NCBI GenBank assembly: GCA_902595515.1
Contig: CACJQK010000002.1
Coordinates: 1 to 64,000 of the forward strand
Length of the DNA: 64,000 nucleotides
Direction: 5' to 3'
Source: an uncultured SAR116 cluster alpha proteobacterium
GTDB lineage: Bacteria > Pseudomonadota > Alphaproteobacteria > Puniceispirillales > Marisalimonadaceae
Part shown: one piece after another, positions 18,617 through 27,105 of the stretch
Numbering within the stretch: position 1 is the stretch's first letter
How the letters are laid out: each line of letters begins with the position of its first letter
Made by a program: the position numbers and the translations under genes
The notes under the pieces: model-generated
The model's input: the letters and a program-made list of their open reading frames with translations, nothing else
Database searches by the model: none
What the model was told of the DNA's origin: nothing

Positions 18617-20441
18617 AAAGTTCCTCATAATTTTCTTTTAGAGCTTCAATTTGATGTTCTTTATATAGTATATAATTTCCAATAGCTAGTAAATCCATCT
18701 CGGTCCCCATAAAACATTTAAAGGCATCCGTTGGTGTGCAAATAATAGGCTCACCACGAACGTTAAAAGATGTATTAACAACAATTGGACATCCTGTCAT
18801 TGCTTTGAACTTGGATATAACAGCATGGTAACGAGGGTTAGTATCAGCATGGACTGTTTGTATTCGTGCGGAGTAGTCTACGTGGGTAATCGCTGGTACT
18901 GATGAGCGCGGCACATTTAACTTATCGATACCAAACAACAATTCTTCTTCTATAGTCATAGCACGACGCTTATCTTTTGTAACATCTGCCACAAGAAGCA
19001 TATAAGGACTGTCAGTATCATGCTCAAACCACTCACCAACGTCCTCTCGTAGTACGCTAGGAGCAAAGGGACGAAAGCTTTCACGATACTTTACTTTAAG
19101 ATTAAGTTGCTTTTGCATTGAAGGTGAACGCGGGTCTGCAATAATACTGCGACCTCCTAATGCCCTTGGCCCAAACTCCATGCGTCCCTGCATCCAACCA
19201 ACGACCTTCTCATTAGCTAAAGATGTTGCTACCTCATTAATCAATTTCTCTTCTGAACACTTTTTAAATATCGCACCACATGCGTTCAGCTCAACTTCGA
19301 TTTCTGCGTCATTGAACTCAGGACCTAGGTATGCCCCTCTCATAGTGTCTCTTTTTTTTGTAACAGTTCGTTCATTATTGTGATGAAGATACCAAGTTGA
19401 GAGAGCCGCTCCCAATGCGCCCCCAGCATCGCCAGCAGCAGGTTGTATCCATATATTATCAAAGATTTTTTCACGAAGCAAAATACCATTTGCAACACAG
19501 TTTAATGCAACACCACCTGCTAGGCAGATATTACGTTCACCAGTTTCTTGAGCTATACCTATTGCTAACTTAAGCACAATCTCTTCTGTTACTTTTTGCA
19601 CAGAGGCTGCCAGATCCATTTCTCGCTGGGTAAGTTGTTTCTCGGGACTACGAGGTGGACCTTCGAACAGAGCATCAAACTTCTTGTTTGTCATTGTCAA
19701 GCCAGTTGCGTAATTGAAGTAACTCATATCCAATTGGAAGCTACCGTCGTCAGCAACCGTAATCAACTTTTCTTTTATTAGTTCAGCATAACGTGGCACA
19801 CCATAAGGTGCCAAACCCATTACTTTATACTCTCCAGAGTTTACTTTGAACCCTGTGTAATATGTAAATGCTGAATAGAGAAGTCCGAGTGAATGCGGAA
19901 AGTGTATTTCCTTTATAACATTTAAGTCATTCCCTTTGCCAACAGCAAGTGAGGTAGTCGTCCATTCACCAACTCCATCTAGCGTGAGAATGGCTGCGCT
20001 TTCAAAGGGGGATGGATAAAAAGCACTTGCTGCATGCGATAAGTGATGCTCATTAAATAATAAACGTTCTTGCCAATCTATATTCTCATCAAGTATTGTT
20101 TTAAGCTCTTTTACGAGAGCTGATTTTTGAAAGAGTTTATCTTTTATCCATATTGGCATAGCTTTTAAGAAGCTTGCAAACCCCTTAGGTGCAAAAGCCA
20201 GGTATGTTTCGAGTAGCCTTTCAAATTTTACAAAAGGTTTTTCATAGAAAACAACATTATTAATCTTTTCAGGATTTATTTGAGCCTCTTTTAGGCAATA
20301 CAGTATTGCATTATGTGGGAACTTAGAGTCATGTTTTTTTCGAGTAAACCTCTCTTCCTGCGCTGCTGCAATTATTTCACCATCCTTAAGCAAGCAAGCC
20401 GCACTATCATGATAAAAAGCCGAGATACCTAAAATATACAT
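18603..20441 (-). CDS. Carbamoyltransferase (NodU/CmcH/TobZ family)
   Basis: Transfers a carbamoyl group from carbamoyl phosphate via carbamoyl-AMP to a hydroxyl, here probably of a sugar. The start MYILGISAFYHDSAACLL is the family N-terminus; residues 1-350 form the Kae1/YrdC-like domain (HHLSHAASAFYPSPF with metal His, LTLDGVGEW, GGVALNCVANG) and the C-terminal domain carries MQGRMEFGPRALGGRSI. Length, 612 residues, is normal. A longer frame from 20552 exists but its first 37 codons overlap the DUF5989 gene in another frame and lack homologous features. It looks GC-richer than its neighbours, suggesting acquisition. Expected in surface glycan decoration. Confidence 0.93.
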   Translation of the reverse strand: MYILGISAFYHDSAACLLKDGEIIAAAQEERFTRKKHDSKFPHNAILYCLKEAQINPEKINNVVFYEKPFVKFERLLETYLAFAPKGFASFLKAMPIWIKDKLFQKSALVKELKTILDENIDWQERLLFNEHHLSHAASAFYPSPFESAAILTLDGVGEWTTTSLAVGKGNDLNVIKEIHFPHSLGLLYSAFTYYTGFKVNSGEYKVMGLAPYGVPRYAELIKEKLITVADDGSFQLDMSYFNYATGLTMTNKKFDALFEGPPRSPEKQLTQREMDLAASVQKVTEEIVLKLAIGIAQETGERNICLAGGVALNCVANGILLREKIFDNIWIQPAAGDAGGALGAALSTWYLHHNNERTVTKKRDTMRGAYLGPEFNDAEIEVELNACGAIFKKCSEEKLINEVATSLANEKVVGWMQGRMEFGPRALGGRSIIADPRSPSMQKQLNLKVKYRESFRPFAPSVLREDVGEWFEHDTDSPYMLLVADVTKDKRRAMTIEEELLFGIDKLNVPRSSVPAITHVDYSARIQTVHADTNPRYHAVISKFKAMTGCPIVVNTSFNVRGEPIICTPTDAFKCFMGTEMDLLAIGNYILYKEHQIEALKENYEELYELD

Positions 20442-20452
20442 TAATTGATCAT

Positions 20453-20602
20453 CTAGAAAATTGTATATATGAATGGCGCTACAACCGAGCCCTGAGCAAG
20501 TATTAATAGTCCACCAAGTAATAACATTACGATTATTATAGGAGCTAGCCACAATTTCTTACGAACGCGAAGAAAAGCCCACAGTTCTCTAATAAATTCC
20601 AT
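20453..20602 (-). CDS. DUF5989 small membrane protein
   Basis: A 49-residue gene, ATG at 20602 and TAG at 20453-20455. It starts MEFIRELWAFLRVRKK, then has one membrane helix (LWLAPIIIVMLLLGGLLILA) and ends GSVVAPFIYTIF. This is a close fit to DUF5989, a tiny protein almost always encoded directly before a NodU-like carbamoyltransferase and after SxtJ. Eleven bases separate it from the carbamoyltransferase start and 14 from the SxtJ stop. Function unknown; probably a membrane tether or subunit for the carbamoyltransferase. Confidence 0.88.
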   Translation of the reverse strand: MEFIRELWAFLRVRKKLWLAPIIIVMLLLGGLLILAQGSVVAPFIYTIF

Positions 20603-20616
20603 TACAAATCCTATTT

Positions 20617-21015
20617 CTAAAATTGACGCTTAAATGACATATGTTCAATTGGTTGATTACGAACGATCCAATGACTTTTTTTATTCTTAAATCTTAATCT
20701 TAATTCGTCTCTTCTAAATAATTTCATTAGTAAAGCAATAGGAGTAAAAATTCCAAAGAAAATTAAACCAAGAACAATTGGACTAACAATCATACCTAAT
20801 AATAATCCAAAACTCATCCATAATTTATTGAGTGGTAAAAGGAAATCAGATTTTAACATAGATACTAAAAAAAATGTTATTGAAGTTCCGATAAGAGCAT
20901 ATGAATATGTTAGGGCATCAATGTAGAAAGAGTAACACGCACACAATCCAAAAATAAAGGTGAAGAAAAGTCCAAATTTTCGGTTTGATGGAAGCTCAAT
21001 ATTATTAAGTTTCAT
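20617..21015 (-). CDS. SxtJ family membrane protein
   Basis: A 132-residue protein with ELPSNRKFGLFF at the start, two or three hydrophobic helices (residues 12-55 and 75-100), the conserved LNKLWMSFGLLLGMIVSPIVLGLIFF core, and a C-terminal RRDELRLRF and SHWIVR. These are SxtJ family features, first named in the saxitoxin cluster but widespread next to carbamoyltransferases. The ATG at 21015 is preferred to a TTG at 21030. It is first in the run SxtJ, DUF5989, carbamoyltransferase, SGNH. Confidence 0.85.
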   Translation of the reverse strand: MKLNNIELPSNRKFGLFFTFIFGLCACYSFYIDALTYSYALIGTSITFFLVSMLKSDFLLPLNKLWMSFGLLLGMIVSPIVLGLIFFGIFTPIALLMKLFRRDELRLRFKNKKSHWIVRNQPIEHMSFKRQF

Positions 21016-21256
21016 TTTGAAATTGTCCAAATAATAAATTTTTCAATATTTAAAAAAAGTTTTTTTCGTAACTGAGTGATCCTCTTCGAAATATCATTTT
21101 AACCATATGATTATGTGAATATTACAAAATTATAATTTTGCAGTCTACATTTTAGTCTGCAAATTGTTTATTAAATTTTTTTTATAATTTATACTTACTT
21201 CTTTTAATTTTTAATACCTTCAACAATAAGTATATTCGACCTAGAACTATTAAATC

Positions 21257-21494
21257 TTATTTTTTATAAGGCTTGTATTCCTCAGTATTATACTAATCTA
21301 TAGCAGCCTGTTTGTTTGGAAATTTTACTAAGACTATTCTTGTGGGTTTCCAAAGCCCCTATTTCTTCACCTTTTACAAGATAATTTACTTCTTAACTTT
21401 CAATCATTGGTTTAGCTTTTTCCATATATTTTTTGGATTCTTCTAAATCATGTATATCCACATCCCCAATCATATATACTGAATTGCTACTCAT
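21257..21494 (-). pseudogene. DUF1330 pseudogene (stop codons plus frameshift)
   Basis: Reading from ATG 21494 gives MSSNSVYMIGDVDIHDLEESK and ends at a TAA after MIES. The same frame then continues with EVNYLVKGEEIGA, and after a one-base shift with WKPTRIVLVKFPNKQAAID, a TAG where family members have Trp, then YNTEEYKPYKK and a terminal TAA. The joined protein is a full DUF1330 (small ferredoxin-like fold). Two in-frame stops and one frameshift make this a decayed gene. It follows the cupin pseudogene by 17 bases. Confidence 0.82.
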
Positions 21495-21511
21495 TTTATT
21501 TTTCCTATGAA

Positions 21512-21938
21512 TTATTTAAATTTATCAAATTCTTTAACCAAATCTGGCATTGAGATTAATTCATCTTGATCTTCTCCCGATGAATGAACAACTACCCATA
21601 TTCATTCTTTATCACTTTGATTAAAAGGAGCGTGTGGTACATTCTCAGGAATAAATATTTGTTCCCCTTGTTTTACTAAAGTTTGTTTTTCTAATTTTTT
21701 ACCATGAAATAGTGTGTATTCTCCTTCAAGCATATACGCAATAGTTTCGATTTCTTTATGAATATGTGGTGTTGAATGAACACCTGGTGGCATTGGAAGG
21801 ATGTTCATACACACTTTTTCTGAACCAGCTGTATTTCTTGAAACACCAGCATTATATGAAATATTTTATAAACTGACATAAGTCTTACCTGGTTTAATAA
21901 GATTTACGTTTTAACTTAACACATTATTTTGCTTTCAT
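21512..21938 (-). pseudogene. Cupin-domain protein pseudogene
   Basis: The body reads NAGVSRNTAGSEKVCMNILP, then the cupin motif HSTPHIHKEIETIAYMLEGE and IFIPENVPHAPFNQ. A TGA interrupts after QSDKE, and the same frame resumes with IWVVVHSSGEDQDELIS to a natural TAA at 21512. Near the 5' end there is a TAA after TYVSL, another right after MKAK, and a frameshift between CVK and NLIKPGKTY. An ORF finder would report only a 70-residue central piece. The metal-binding His residues are still present, so decay is fairly recent. Confidence 0.85.
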
Positions 21939-21940
21939 GA

Positions 21941-22201
21941 TTATTCATTATTCATTTTTGTGAGAGTATGAATTTCGGGTACTAGTTCGAGTTTTGATAC
22001 AATTTCTGGAATTCTTTATGCCATTATTTTTTCCACTTTTTCATGGTCAGTAATAGTCACTTTTATCATAGCTGTATTTTCATCAACTTTTCCAACAAAA
22101 TAATCTTTCATAAACTGTTATCTTAATTCTAAATCACCATCATAAACTGACTTCCACTAGTTATAACAACAAGTAAATTTTGCTATAAAAAATATTTCCA
22201 T
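21941..22201 (-). pseudogene. Dead paralog of the 86-residue protein at 35635
   Basis: Read from ATG 22201, this is colinear without any indel with the intact gene at 35635-35895: both are 261 bases. Roughly three quarters of residues match by eye (for example KSVYDGDLELR, GKVDENTAMIK). Codons 15, 28 and 62 are TAG, TAA and TAA where the intact copy has Glu, Lys and Glu. A good ribosome site (GAGGTGGAG) still precedes the ATG. It was the first gene of a three-gene operon with the cupin and DUF1330 remnants. Confidence 0.9.
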
Positions 22202-22335
22202 AATATATACTCCACCTCAAATATTATAACTAAAAGCTGTTATTTATAATTTTGTAGATTTCTAATTTAAAAATAATGATAAGTGCTACTTTTATTAGCA
22301 TTATGAATTAACTTGATAATAATTTGAATGTTATT

Positions 22336-22629
22336 CTAGGCTTTATAGTATAGATCAGGGTTGATAATTCCTGTATCTACAGTAATTTTACAGGAAAATC
22401 TATCTTCATAATCTTTGTTAAAGTTTTTTATGTCAGATAAATGCTTTTTTAAGTTTGCTTGATTATCAAAAGTAAAAATGCCTAATCCCTTATCTGGAGT
22501 TAAATGAAATGATTTAAATTCTAAAAGCCCATTTAATGTTTTGGGATCAAAATTATCGGCCATATATTGATGTCCCACGTGCATTAATTTTGAGTTTGAA
22601 TATCTAACACTACACACAACACAAAACAT
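22336..22629 (-). CDS. Small hypothetical protein, possible dimeric alpha-beta barrel
   Basis: A 97-residue soluble protein. A strand at the start (FCVVCSVRYSN), a helix, LLEFKSFHLTPDKGLGIFTFDNQANLKKHLSD and a C-terminal ITVDTGIINPDLYYKA suggest the ferredoxin-like alpha-beta fold of monooxygenase-type ABM proteins. I do not recognise a named family. It sits just upstream of the pseudogene operon and downstream of an epoxide hydrolase-like gene; whether it survives as a working gene in this decaying zone is unclear. Confidence 0.55.
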   Translation of the reverse strand: MFCVVCSVRYSNSKLMHVGHQYMADNFDPKTLNGLLEFKSFHLTPDKGLGIFTFDNQANLKKHLSDIKNFNKDYEDRFSCKITVDTGIINPDLYYKA

Positions 22630-22704
22630 TCATATCTCCAACATCATATGTTACAAGTTACTATGTTATTGACGAATAAATAAAATTCAATTGATAAATT
22701 AATT

Positions 22705-23871
22705 TTATATAGCGACTTTTTTGTAAAATTCTTGAATGTCTTTAATTAAAGAAAAGGGTTGCTCAAGGGCTGCAAAATGACCACCTTTATTCATTTCAGT
22801 CCAATGCACTAAATTAAAAAGCCGCTCAACATAAGACTTAGGCGGCCAAGTTAAAAACTCTTTAGGATAAACAGCACATCCAGTTGGAACCTCTACCCTT
22901 TTCCCTACCTTTGAAAGTATTCGTCCTCCTTCTTTGACTCTGCCATAATAAATCCAAGATGATGTATTGAACGTTTTAGTTAAAATGTAGATCATTATAT
23001 TGGTTAACAAAACGTCTTTTTTGTACGTTAAATCTAGACTTCCATCTTTTAAATCAGACCAATGGTAAAATTTTTCTATTATCCAAGCAGCTATACCTAA
23101 TGGGCTTTCCATCATTGCGTAACTAAGTGTTTGAGGTTTTGTACTTTGTATAGCAAAATATCCACTTTTTGAGACATAATCTTTATTAAATTGTTTATCC
23201 CAATTTTTTTCTTCCTCTGTTTTTGGCCCATCGATATGTCTTGCTGGAAGCATGTTAATATGAATACCTTTACAATTTTTGGAGTGATCAAAACCAAGCC
23301 ATGTAGAGATTGCACTACCCCAATCACCCCCTTGAGCAACATATCTTTCATAACCAAGGTTTTCAGTCATCAATTTATTAAAAATCTCAGCAATTCTTCT
23401 TGGCCCAATCGGATTATCAGGTTTTCCAGAAAATGCAAAACCAGGAATAGAAGGAGCAATAACATCAAAACAAATTTCGTCTTTATTCCCGTATTTTTCT
23501 GGTTCACATAGTGGTTCAATGATTTCAAGAAATTCGACTATTGAGCCGGGCCATCCATGAATTAAAATTAACGGAATAGCCTTTGGAGAGGAAGATTTTT
23601 TAAAAACGAAATGAATATCAATATCATCTACTTTTGTTATATAATTAGGCTGTTCATTTAATCTGAACTCTTGGGATTTCCAGTCATATTTCTTAGTCCA
23701 ATAATCAGCTAAATTCTTCATGTAATCTATATTTGTTCCAAAAGACCAGCCACCTTCTTTAGGCATTTCGTGCCATGGAAACATTTCAACTTTTTGTTTG
23801 ATTTCCAAAATTCTTTTCTTGGGATAGGATATTTTAAAAGTGTCTATTTTCATTTTAAAAATCAAAGTCAT
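22705..23871 (-). CDS. Epoxide hydrolase family alpha/beta hydrolase
   Basis: Residues 5-110 are the epoxide hydrolase N-terminal domain (FKISYPKKRILEIKQKV ... WPKEGGWSFGTNIDYMKNL type). The alpha/beta core follows with oxyanion HGWPGSIVEFLE, nucleophile elbow GGDWGSAIS (Asp nucleophile), and a terminal GGHFAALEQP with the catalytic His. Length, 388 residues, fits microsomal-type epoxide hydrolases of bacteria. An ATG at 23853 is an equally good start. True substrate unknown. Confidence 0.85.
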   Translation of the reverse strand: MTLIFKMKIDTFKISYPKKRILEIKQKVEMFPWHEMPKEGGWSFGTNIDYMKNLADYWTKKYDWKSQEFRLNEQPNYITKVDDIDIHFVFKKSSSPKAIPLILIHGWPGSIVEFLEIIEPLCEPEKYGNKDEICFDVIAPSIPGFAFSGKPDNPIGPRRIAEIFNKLMTENLGYERYVAQGGDWGSAISTWLGFDHSKNCKGIHINMLPARHIDGPKTEEEKNWDKQFNKDYVSKSGYFAIQSTKPQTLSYAMMESPLGIAAWIIEKFYHWSDLKDGSLDLTYKKDVLLTNIMIYILTKTFNTSSWIYYGRVKEGGRILSKVGKRVEVPTGCAVYPKEFLTWPPKSYVERLFNLVHWTEMNKGGHFAALEQPFSLIKDIQEFYKKVAI

Positions 23872-23894
23872 ATAAAAATTAATAATATAAATAT

Positions 23895-24566
23895 TTAATT
23901 GACATGAAAGCGGAATATTTCATCTACATGGATTTTTGCACAATCAATCAATTTAAAATCGACATTGTCTGATCGATAAATCAAGGCTAGGTCTGTCCCG
24001 CCCAGCATTACTGCATCGACCTTATTCCTAGTAAGAAATTGATTACATGCTTTTTTAAATATTTCTTTTTGTTCATTATTTGCACAACCCAAAGTTGCCA
24101 TTTTTGCGTATGCTTCGTGCACTTTGTGTAAGAGGTTATCCTCTGGTATAAACACTTCGGCTGATGTTATCATTGAATAAAATTTTGATACCATAACCGG
24201 TTTGGTCCCAATGATGCCAATTCTTTTATAACCCTTTTGTTTAATTTCTTTTTGCACACAGGACAAAAGGTCTACCACTGGAAGCACAGATTTTTCTTTG
24301 AACTTTTCAATACAGAAATGACCAGCGATAGAAGTAACAGCGACAAAGTTAGCTCCTGCTTTTTTAAGTCTTAGAGTTAAATCATAATAGATTTCTACTT
24401 GTCCATCTTTGTTATCTTTCATTAAATTTTTAATTAGAGTTGGGGCATCCGCGTGTACAATTGTCATATCCAAATTCTTTTCTTCGGATGCAAATTTTTC
24501 TATCAAACTTCGATAGTAAAAATCCGTTGCAGCAGGTCCAATACCACCAATTAAACCAATTTGCAT
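23895..24566 (-). CDS. Aspartate/glutamate racemase family protein, second Cys missing
   Basis: The opening IGLIGGIGPAATDFYYRSL is the Asp/Glu racemase N-terminus. In the first catalytic segment the usual CNT is replaced by VTSIAGHFC, and the second catalytic GC-T-E motif appears as MLGGTDLAL, so the canonical second Cys is Gly. Classical racemases need both. It may be a lyase/isomerase-like variant or inactive. The ATG at 24566 with GGAG nine bases upstream is preferred to the GTG at 24581. About 28 bases from the epoxide hydrolase gene. Confidence 0.8.
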   Translation of the reverse strand: MQIGLIGGIGPAATDFYYRSLIEKFASEEKNLDMTIVHADAPTLIKNLMKDNKDGQVEIYYDLTLRLKKAGANFVAVTSIAGHFCIEKFKEKSVLPVVDLLSCVQKEIKQKGYKRIGIIGTKPVMVSKFYSMITSAEVFIPEDNLLHKVHEAYAKMATLGCANNEQKEIFKKACNQFLTRNKVDAVMLGGTDLALIYRSDNVDFKLIDCAKIHVDEIFRFHVN

Positions 24567-24839
24567 AGAAATTTTCTCCACATAATATATGTTAATTAAG
24601 CTAAATCAATTTTGTCAAATTGGTAAAATATTCAACTAGTTTAACAAAATTAGGCTTTTAATGATTAACTTTTGCGCATTTATTTCCCACCTGAAATACT
24701 AAAACCATGTTAAACTCTTCCTTATTCAATATTGATATTAGTTTTGTATCTTCTATTTGATGATCTAATAAATTAAAAATGATTGAAGCTAAAAATTTGA
24801 TATATTAATCCATGTTAATGTGTTGATTAATCGAGCTAT
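24567..24839. other. AT-rich interval with no gene seen
   Basis: Between the racemase start and the oxidase stop on the same strand. I find no readable frame, RNA gene or hairpin with a T-run; it presumably carries the racemase promoter. Confidence 0.4.
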
Positions 24840-25394
24840 TTAAGGAGAGAGCCATTCTCCTTGCCAATTAGTCGTCTTTTTGTAATTAGCACAAATATGT
24901 TTTGATCCTAAAAGTAGTAGCTGAATGGACTGTATATGACATATCAAAACGGCGAAACGTTTCTGATTTGGGACATAATTATAGGCAAGGGGGCTTTCAA
25001 TGACGGTGCCAGGGCTTGGTATAGTTCCATAAGCGACCCTAGAGTTAGTTGGAATGTTTCTCCAGTTTGGAATAGTAATGTCGCCAACCTTAACTTCAAC
25101 ATCAACACACATCTGAATTTGTAATTGGACTTTTGGTAGCCAAATGTGAATTACAGCACGAGGATTTTCCTCGAGGACCGTCATTTTTGAAGATGCGGTG
25201 TCTGTGTGGAACTCTATCTGGTAATTTTTTCTATCTAACCGTCTCATCACTAGAGTGCGAGCATTTGGGAAACCAACTGCGCTTGATGTCACAAAGGTAG
25301 GGTGTCTTGCAGGTGATTTTTTGTCAGCCTTTCCACGAGAAATCTGTGCCCAGCCAAAGTCCAAAAAATCATCTAATTTTGAAAAAACTTTCAT
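24840..25394 (-). CDS. Pyridoxamine 5'-phosphate oxidase family flavoprotein
   Basis: A 184-residue flavin-binding split-barrel protein. Features: ARHPTFVTSSAVGFPNARTLVMRRLD (FMN-binding strand), IEFHTDTASSKMTVLEENPRAVIHIWL, and a closing RFAVL ... NWQGEWLSP, the usual C-terminus of this subgroup. It is shorter and less conserved than true PdxH (which ends with RLAP), so pyridoxal-phosphate synthesis is not assured. Base composition looks GC-richer than neighbours, as for the carbamoyltransferase. ATG at 25394 chosen over GTG at 25406. Confidence 0.75.
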   Translation of the reverse strand: MKVFSKLDDFLDFGWAQISRGKADKKSPARHPTFVTSSAVGFPNARTLVMRRLDRKNYQIEFHTDTASSKMTVLEENPRAVIHIWLPKVQLQIQMCVDVEVKVGDITIPNWRNIPTNSRVAYGTIPSPGTVIESPLAYNYVPNQKRFAVLICHIQSIQLLLLGSKHICANYKKTTNWQGEWLSP

Positions 25395-25451
25395 TTGTTT
25401 AATCACTTTAATACATTATTTACAAAATCTTCAACGAATTTAAAATAAAAT

Positions 25452-25808
25452 TTAGTATTTTTGTTTGTCTGAAATAACACCTCTTATCCCTTCTTTTGGG
25501 TTATCAATATCACCTTTTCTTCTAGGAATTATATGAATGTGGAAAGGAAAAATTGTCTGTCCAGCATCCTCACCTATATCCATTCCAATATTAAAACCTG
25601 TAATAGTTTCATCTGTTAATTTTAACTCAGTTTTTTGAGTATGTAGAATTAATGGTATTTCATCATATTCGCCTTTATTGCACTCAAAATAACTTACGAT
25701 ATGCCTTTTTGGAATAACAAGAGAATGAAGATTTGTAACTGGGAATAAGTCTCTAATTATTAAGAAATGATTATACTCATTTACGATTTCATCATTTGGT
25801 AATTACAT
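25452..25808 (-). pseudogene. HIT family protein, 5' end interrupted by a stop
   Basis: Reading leftward: an ATG at 25808 is followed at once by TAA, then the frame runs open to a TAA at 25452-25454. It encodes LPNDEIVNEYNHFLIIRDLFP, SLVIPKRHIVSYFEC, GFNIGMDIGEDAGQTIFPFH and HIHIIPRRKGD, a complete HIT core with the His triad. There is no usable start codon until beyond the first third, so the gene is missing its start or broken by one nonsense change (Glu-type codon to TAA is plausible). Family role: nucleotide phosphoramidate hydrolysis. Confidence 0.78.
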
Positions 25809-25871
25809 AAAACACAATTACTCAAAATCAATCCAACACTTTAGTAAAAAAAATTATAGAAATTAAAAGTA

Positions 25872-26417
25872 CTATATAAAACTTTGCTCCAGAAAATTGA
25901 TAATATCAGGCGCTATAAGTTCACCATCATGTTCTAATGTTTCAAGCTCATTTAAAGATTTTAGATATATTTTAGGTTCAATACTAGACTTTCTTGCATG
26001 TAATAATTTTAAGCTAAAATCTTTATTAAACTCAGGATGGGCTTGAAGGGCTAAAACTGAGTCACCAATCGAAAAAGATGATATATTACAGAATGAATTA
26101 CTAGCTATTAACTTAGCATTTTGGGGTAATTTTACAACTTGGTCTTGATGGAAGAAGATAAGATTTAATTTTCTAAAACTACCCAATAAGCTGTTATTTT
26201 TTTTTGTTGTTATTTCCTTTATACCAATTCCCCAACCTTTTGAAGATTTTACTACATGTCCACCTAAAGCTTGCGCAATCGCTTGGTGTCCAAAGCAAAC
26301 TCCAAGCAAGGGTATTTTAAAATCAACGATTTTTTTTATAACTTCAAAAAGTCTTTTTATCCATGAATGATTTTCATATATGAATTCCAGATAAAAAAGT
26401 TTAGTAACAATGGTCAA
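25872..26417 (-). pseudogene. Truncated class I glutamine amidotransferase
   Basis: The visible part carries ENHSWIKRL, the catalytic elbow LLGVCFGHQAIAQALGG (Cys), and the catalytic His-Glu in LALQAHPEF, all of a class I GATase of the GuaA-like stand-alone type. Homologs have about 50-60 more N-terminal residues including the first beta strand and a GSxxGVY loop; here an in-frame TAA lies three codons before the TTG at 26417 and the next gene ends 27 bases further on. The N-terminus has been lost, possibly when the neighbouring segment was inserted. Confidence 0.7.
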
Positions 26418-26444
26418 CTTAGCTTAGCTTCAGTTTTTGAAATT

Positions 26445-26831
26445 TTATTTTAAGAGATCATCCCAATCTTTACGCCAATTCTTTTTTAAATATCCATTGT
26501 CAATGAACCATGTTTCAAGTTCTTTTAATTCGCGTCGGATTATTCGTCCTTGCTCTGCTCTGGCTTTAGCTTGTGCTCTTTCTGATTTTGTAAAGCGTCC
26601 ATGAATAGTTTTAGAATCGGCTAATCTTTTTAAACCATCCTTGGTCCTTGGACCTGTGCTTGCACCTCCATGAAGTCTGCACCGACCTACTGGTAATTTA
26701 GCTGGACGTTGACAAGGTGTGCCTTTTATAGTTTTTGCTTCACACCTTTTGCCTGGCCAGTTAGGGCCAAAACGCCAGGGTATGCCTTTTAAAAGGTTTC
26801 TTTTTGTTGTCTTTTTAAAATCACCTAACAT
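26445..26831 (-). CDS. HGGXSTGP-motif protein
   Basis: A 128-residue basic protein. The centre reads RCEAKTIKGTPCQRPA then CRLHGGASTGPRT, giving a Cys-x-His zinc-like arrangement and the HGGxSTGP motif, followed by a helical charged tail (SERAQAKARAEQGRIIRRELKELE). HGGXSTGP proteins are found in phages, prophage remnants and mobile islands; their function is unknown, DNA or RNA binding being a reasonable guess. Its base composition is GC-richer than neighbours. It lies directly beside a truncated gene and a copy of the dispersed repeat. Confidence 0.75.
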   Translation of the reverse strand: MLGDFKKTTKRNLLKGIPWRFGPNWPGKRCEAKTIKGTPCQRPAKLPVGRCRLHGGASTGPRTKDGLKRLADSKTIHGRFTKSERAQAKARAEQGRIIRRELKELETWFIDNGYLKKNWRKDWDDLLK

Positions 26832-26912
26832 GGGTTTTATTATAACAAAATTAATGTAAGCTTAAAAGATATGGTAAACTTAGTTTAATATATTTACATT
26901 ACTTAAAATAAA

Positions 26913-26961
26913 ACCATGGACCATTGACCATTGTTGATTAGGAAAAGGGTGCAGCAACCTC
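26913..26961 (+). repeat. Dispersed repeat copy 1 (3' part only)
   Basis: Contains CCATGGACCATTGACCATTG then the core GTTGATTAGGAAAAGGGTG and CAGCAACC. The core recurs almost exactly at 36040 and 42331. The 5' part seen in the other copies is missing or diverged here. Confidence 0.8.
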
Positions 26962-27105
26962 AGTTAAAATTAGAATTTTCAATATAAAATTTTTGTTAAT
27001 TAATTATCTAATGATCATTATATTATAAAAATCAAATGATTAAAAGATGTTCACTTATAATATAAATTTAATAGTTTTTTAAAATAATTTCATTTTAATT
27101 TTATT

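Noticed and set aside
20442-20552. Extended N-terminus for the carbamoyltransferase
   Set aside because: The extra 37 codons overlap the DUF5989 gene in another frame and do not look like the family; MYILGISAFYHDSA is the normal start.
21257-22201. Stop-codon reassignment to explain the interrupted frames
   Set aside because: All three stop codons occur inside the frames, there are also frameshifts, and neighbouring intact genes end normally on the same codons.
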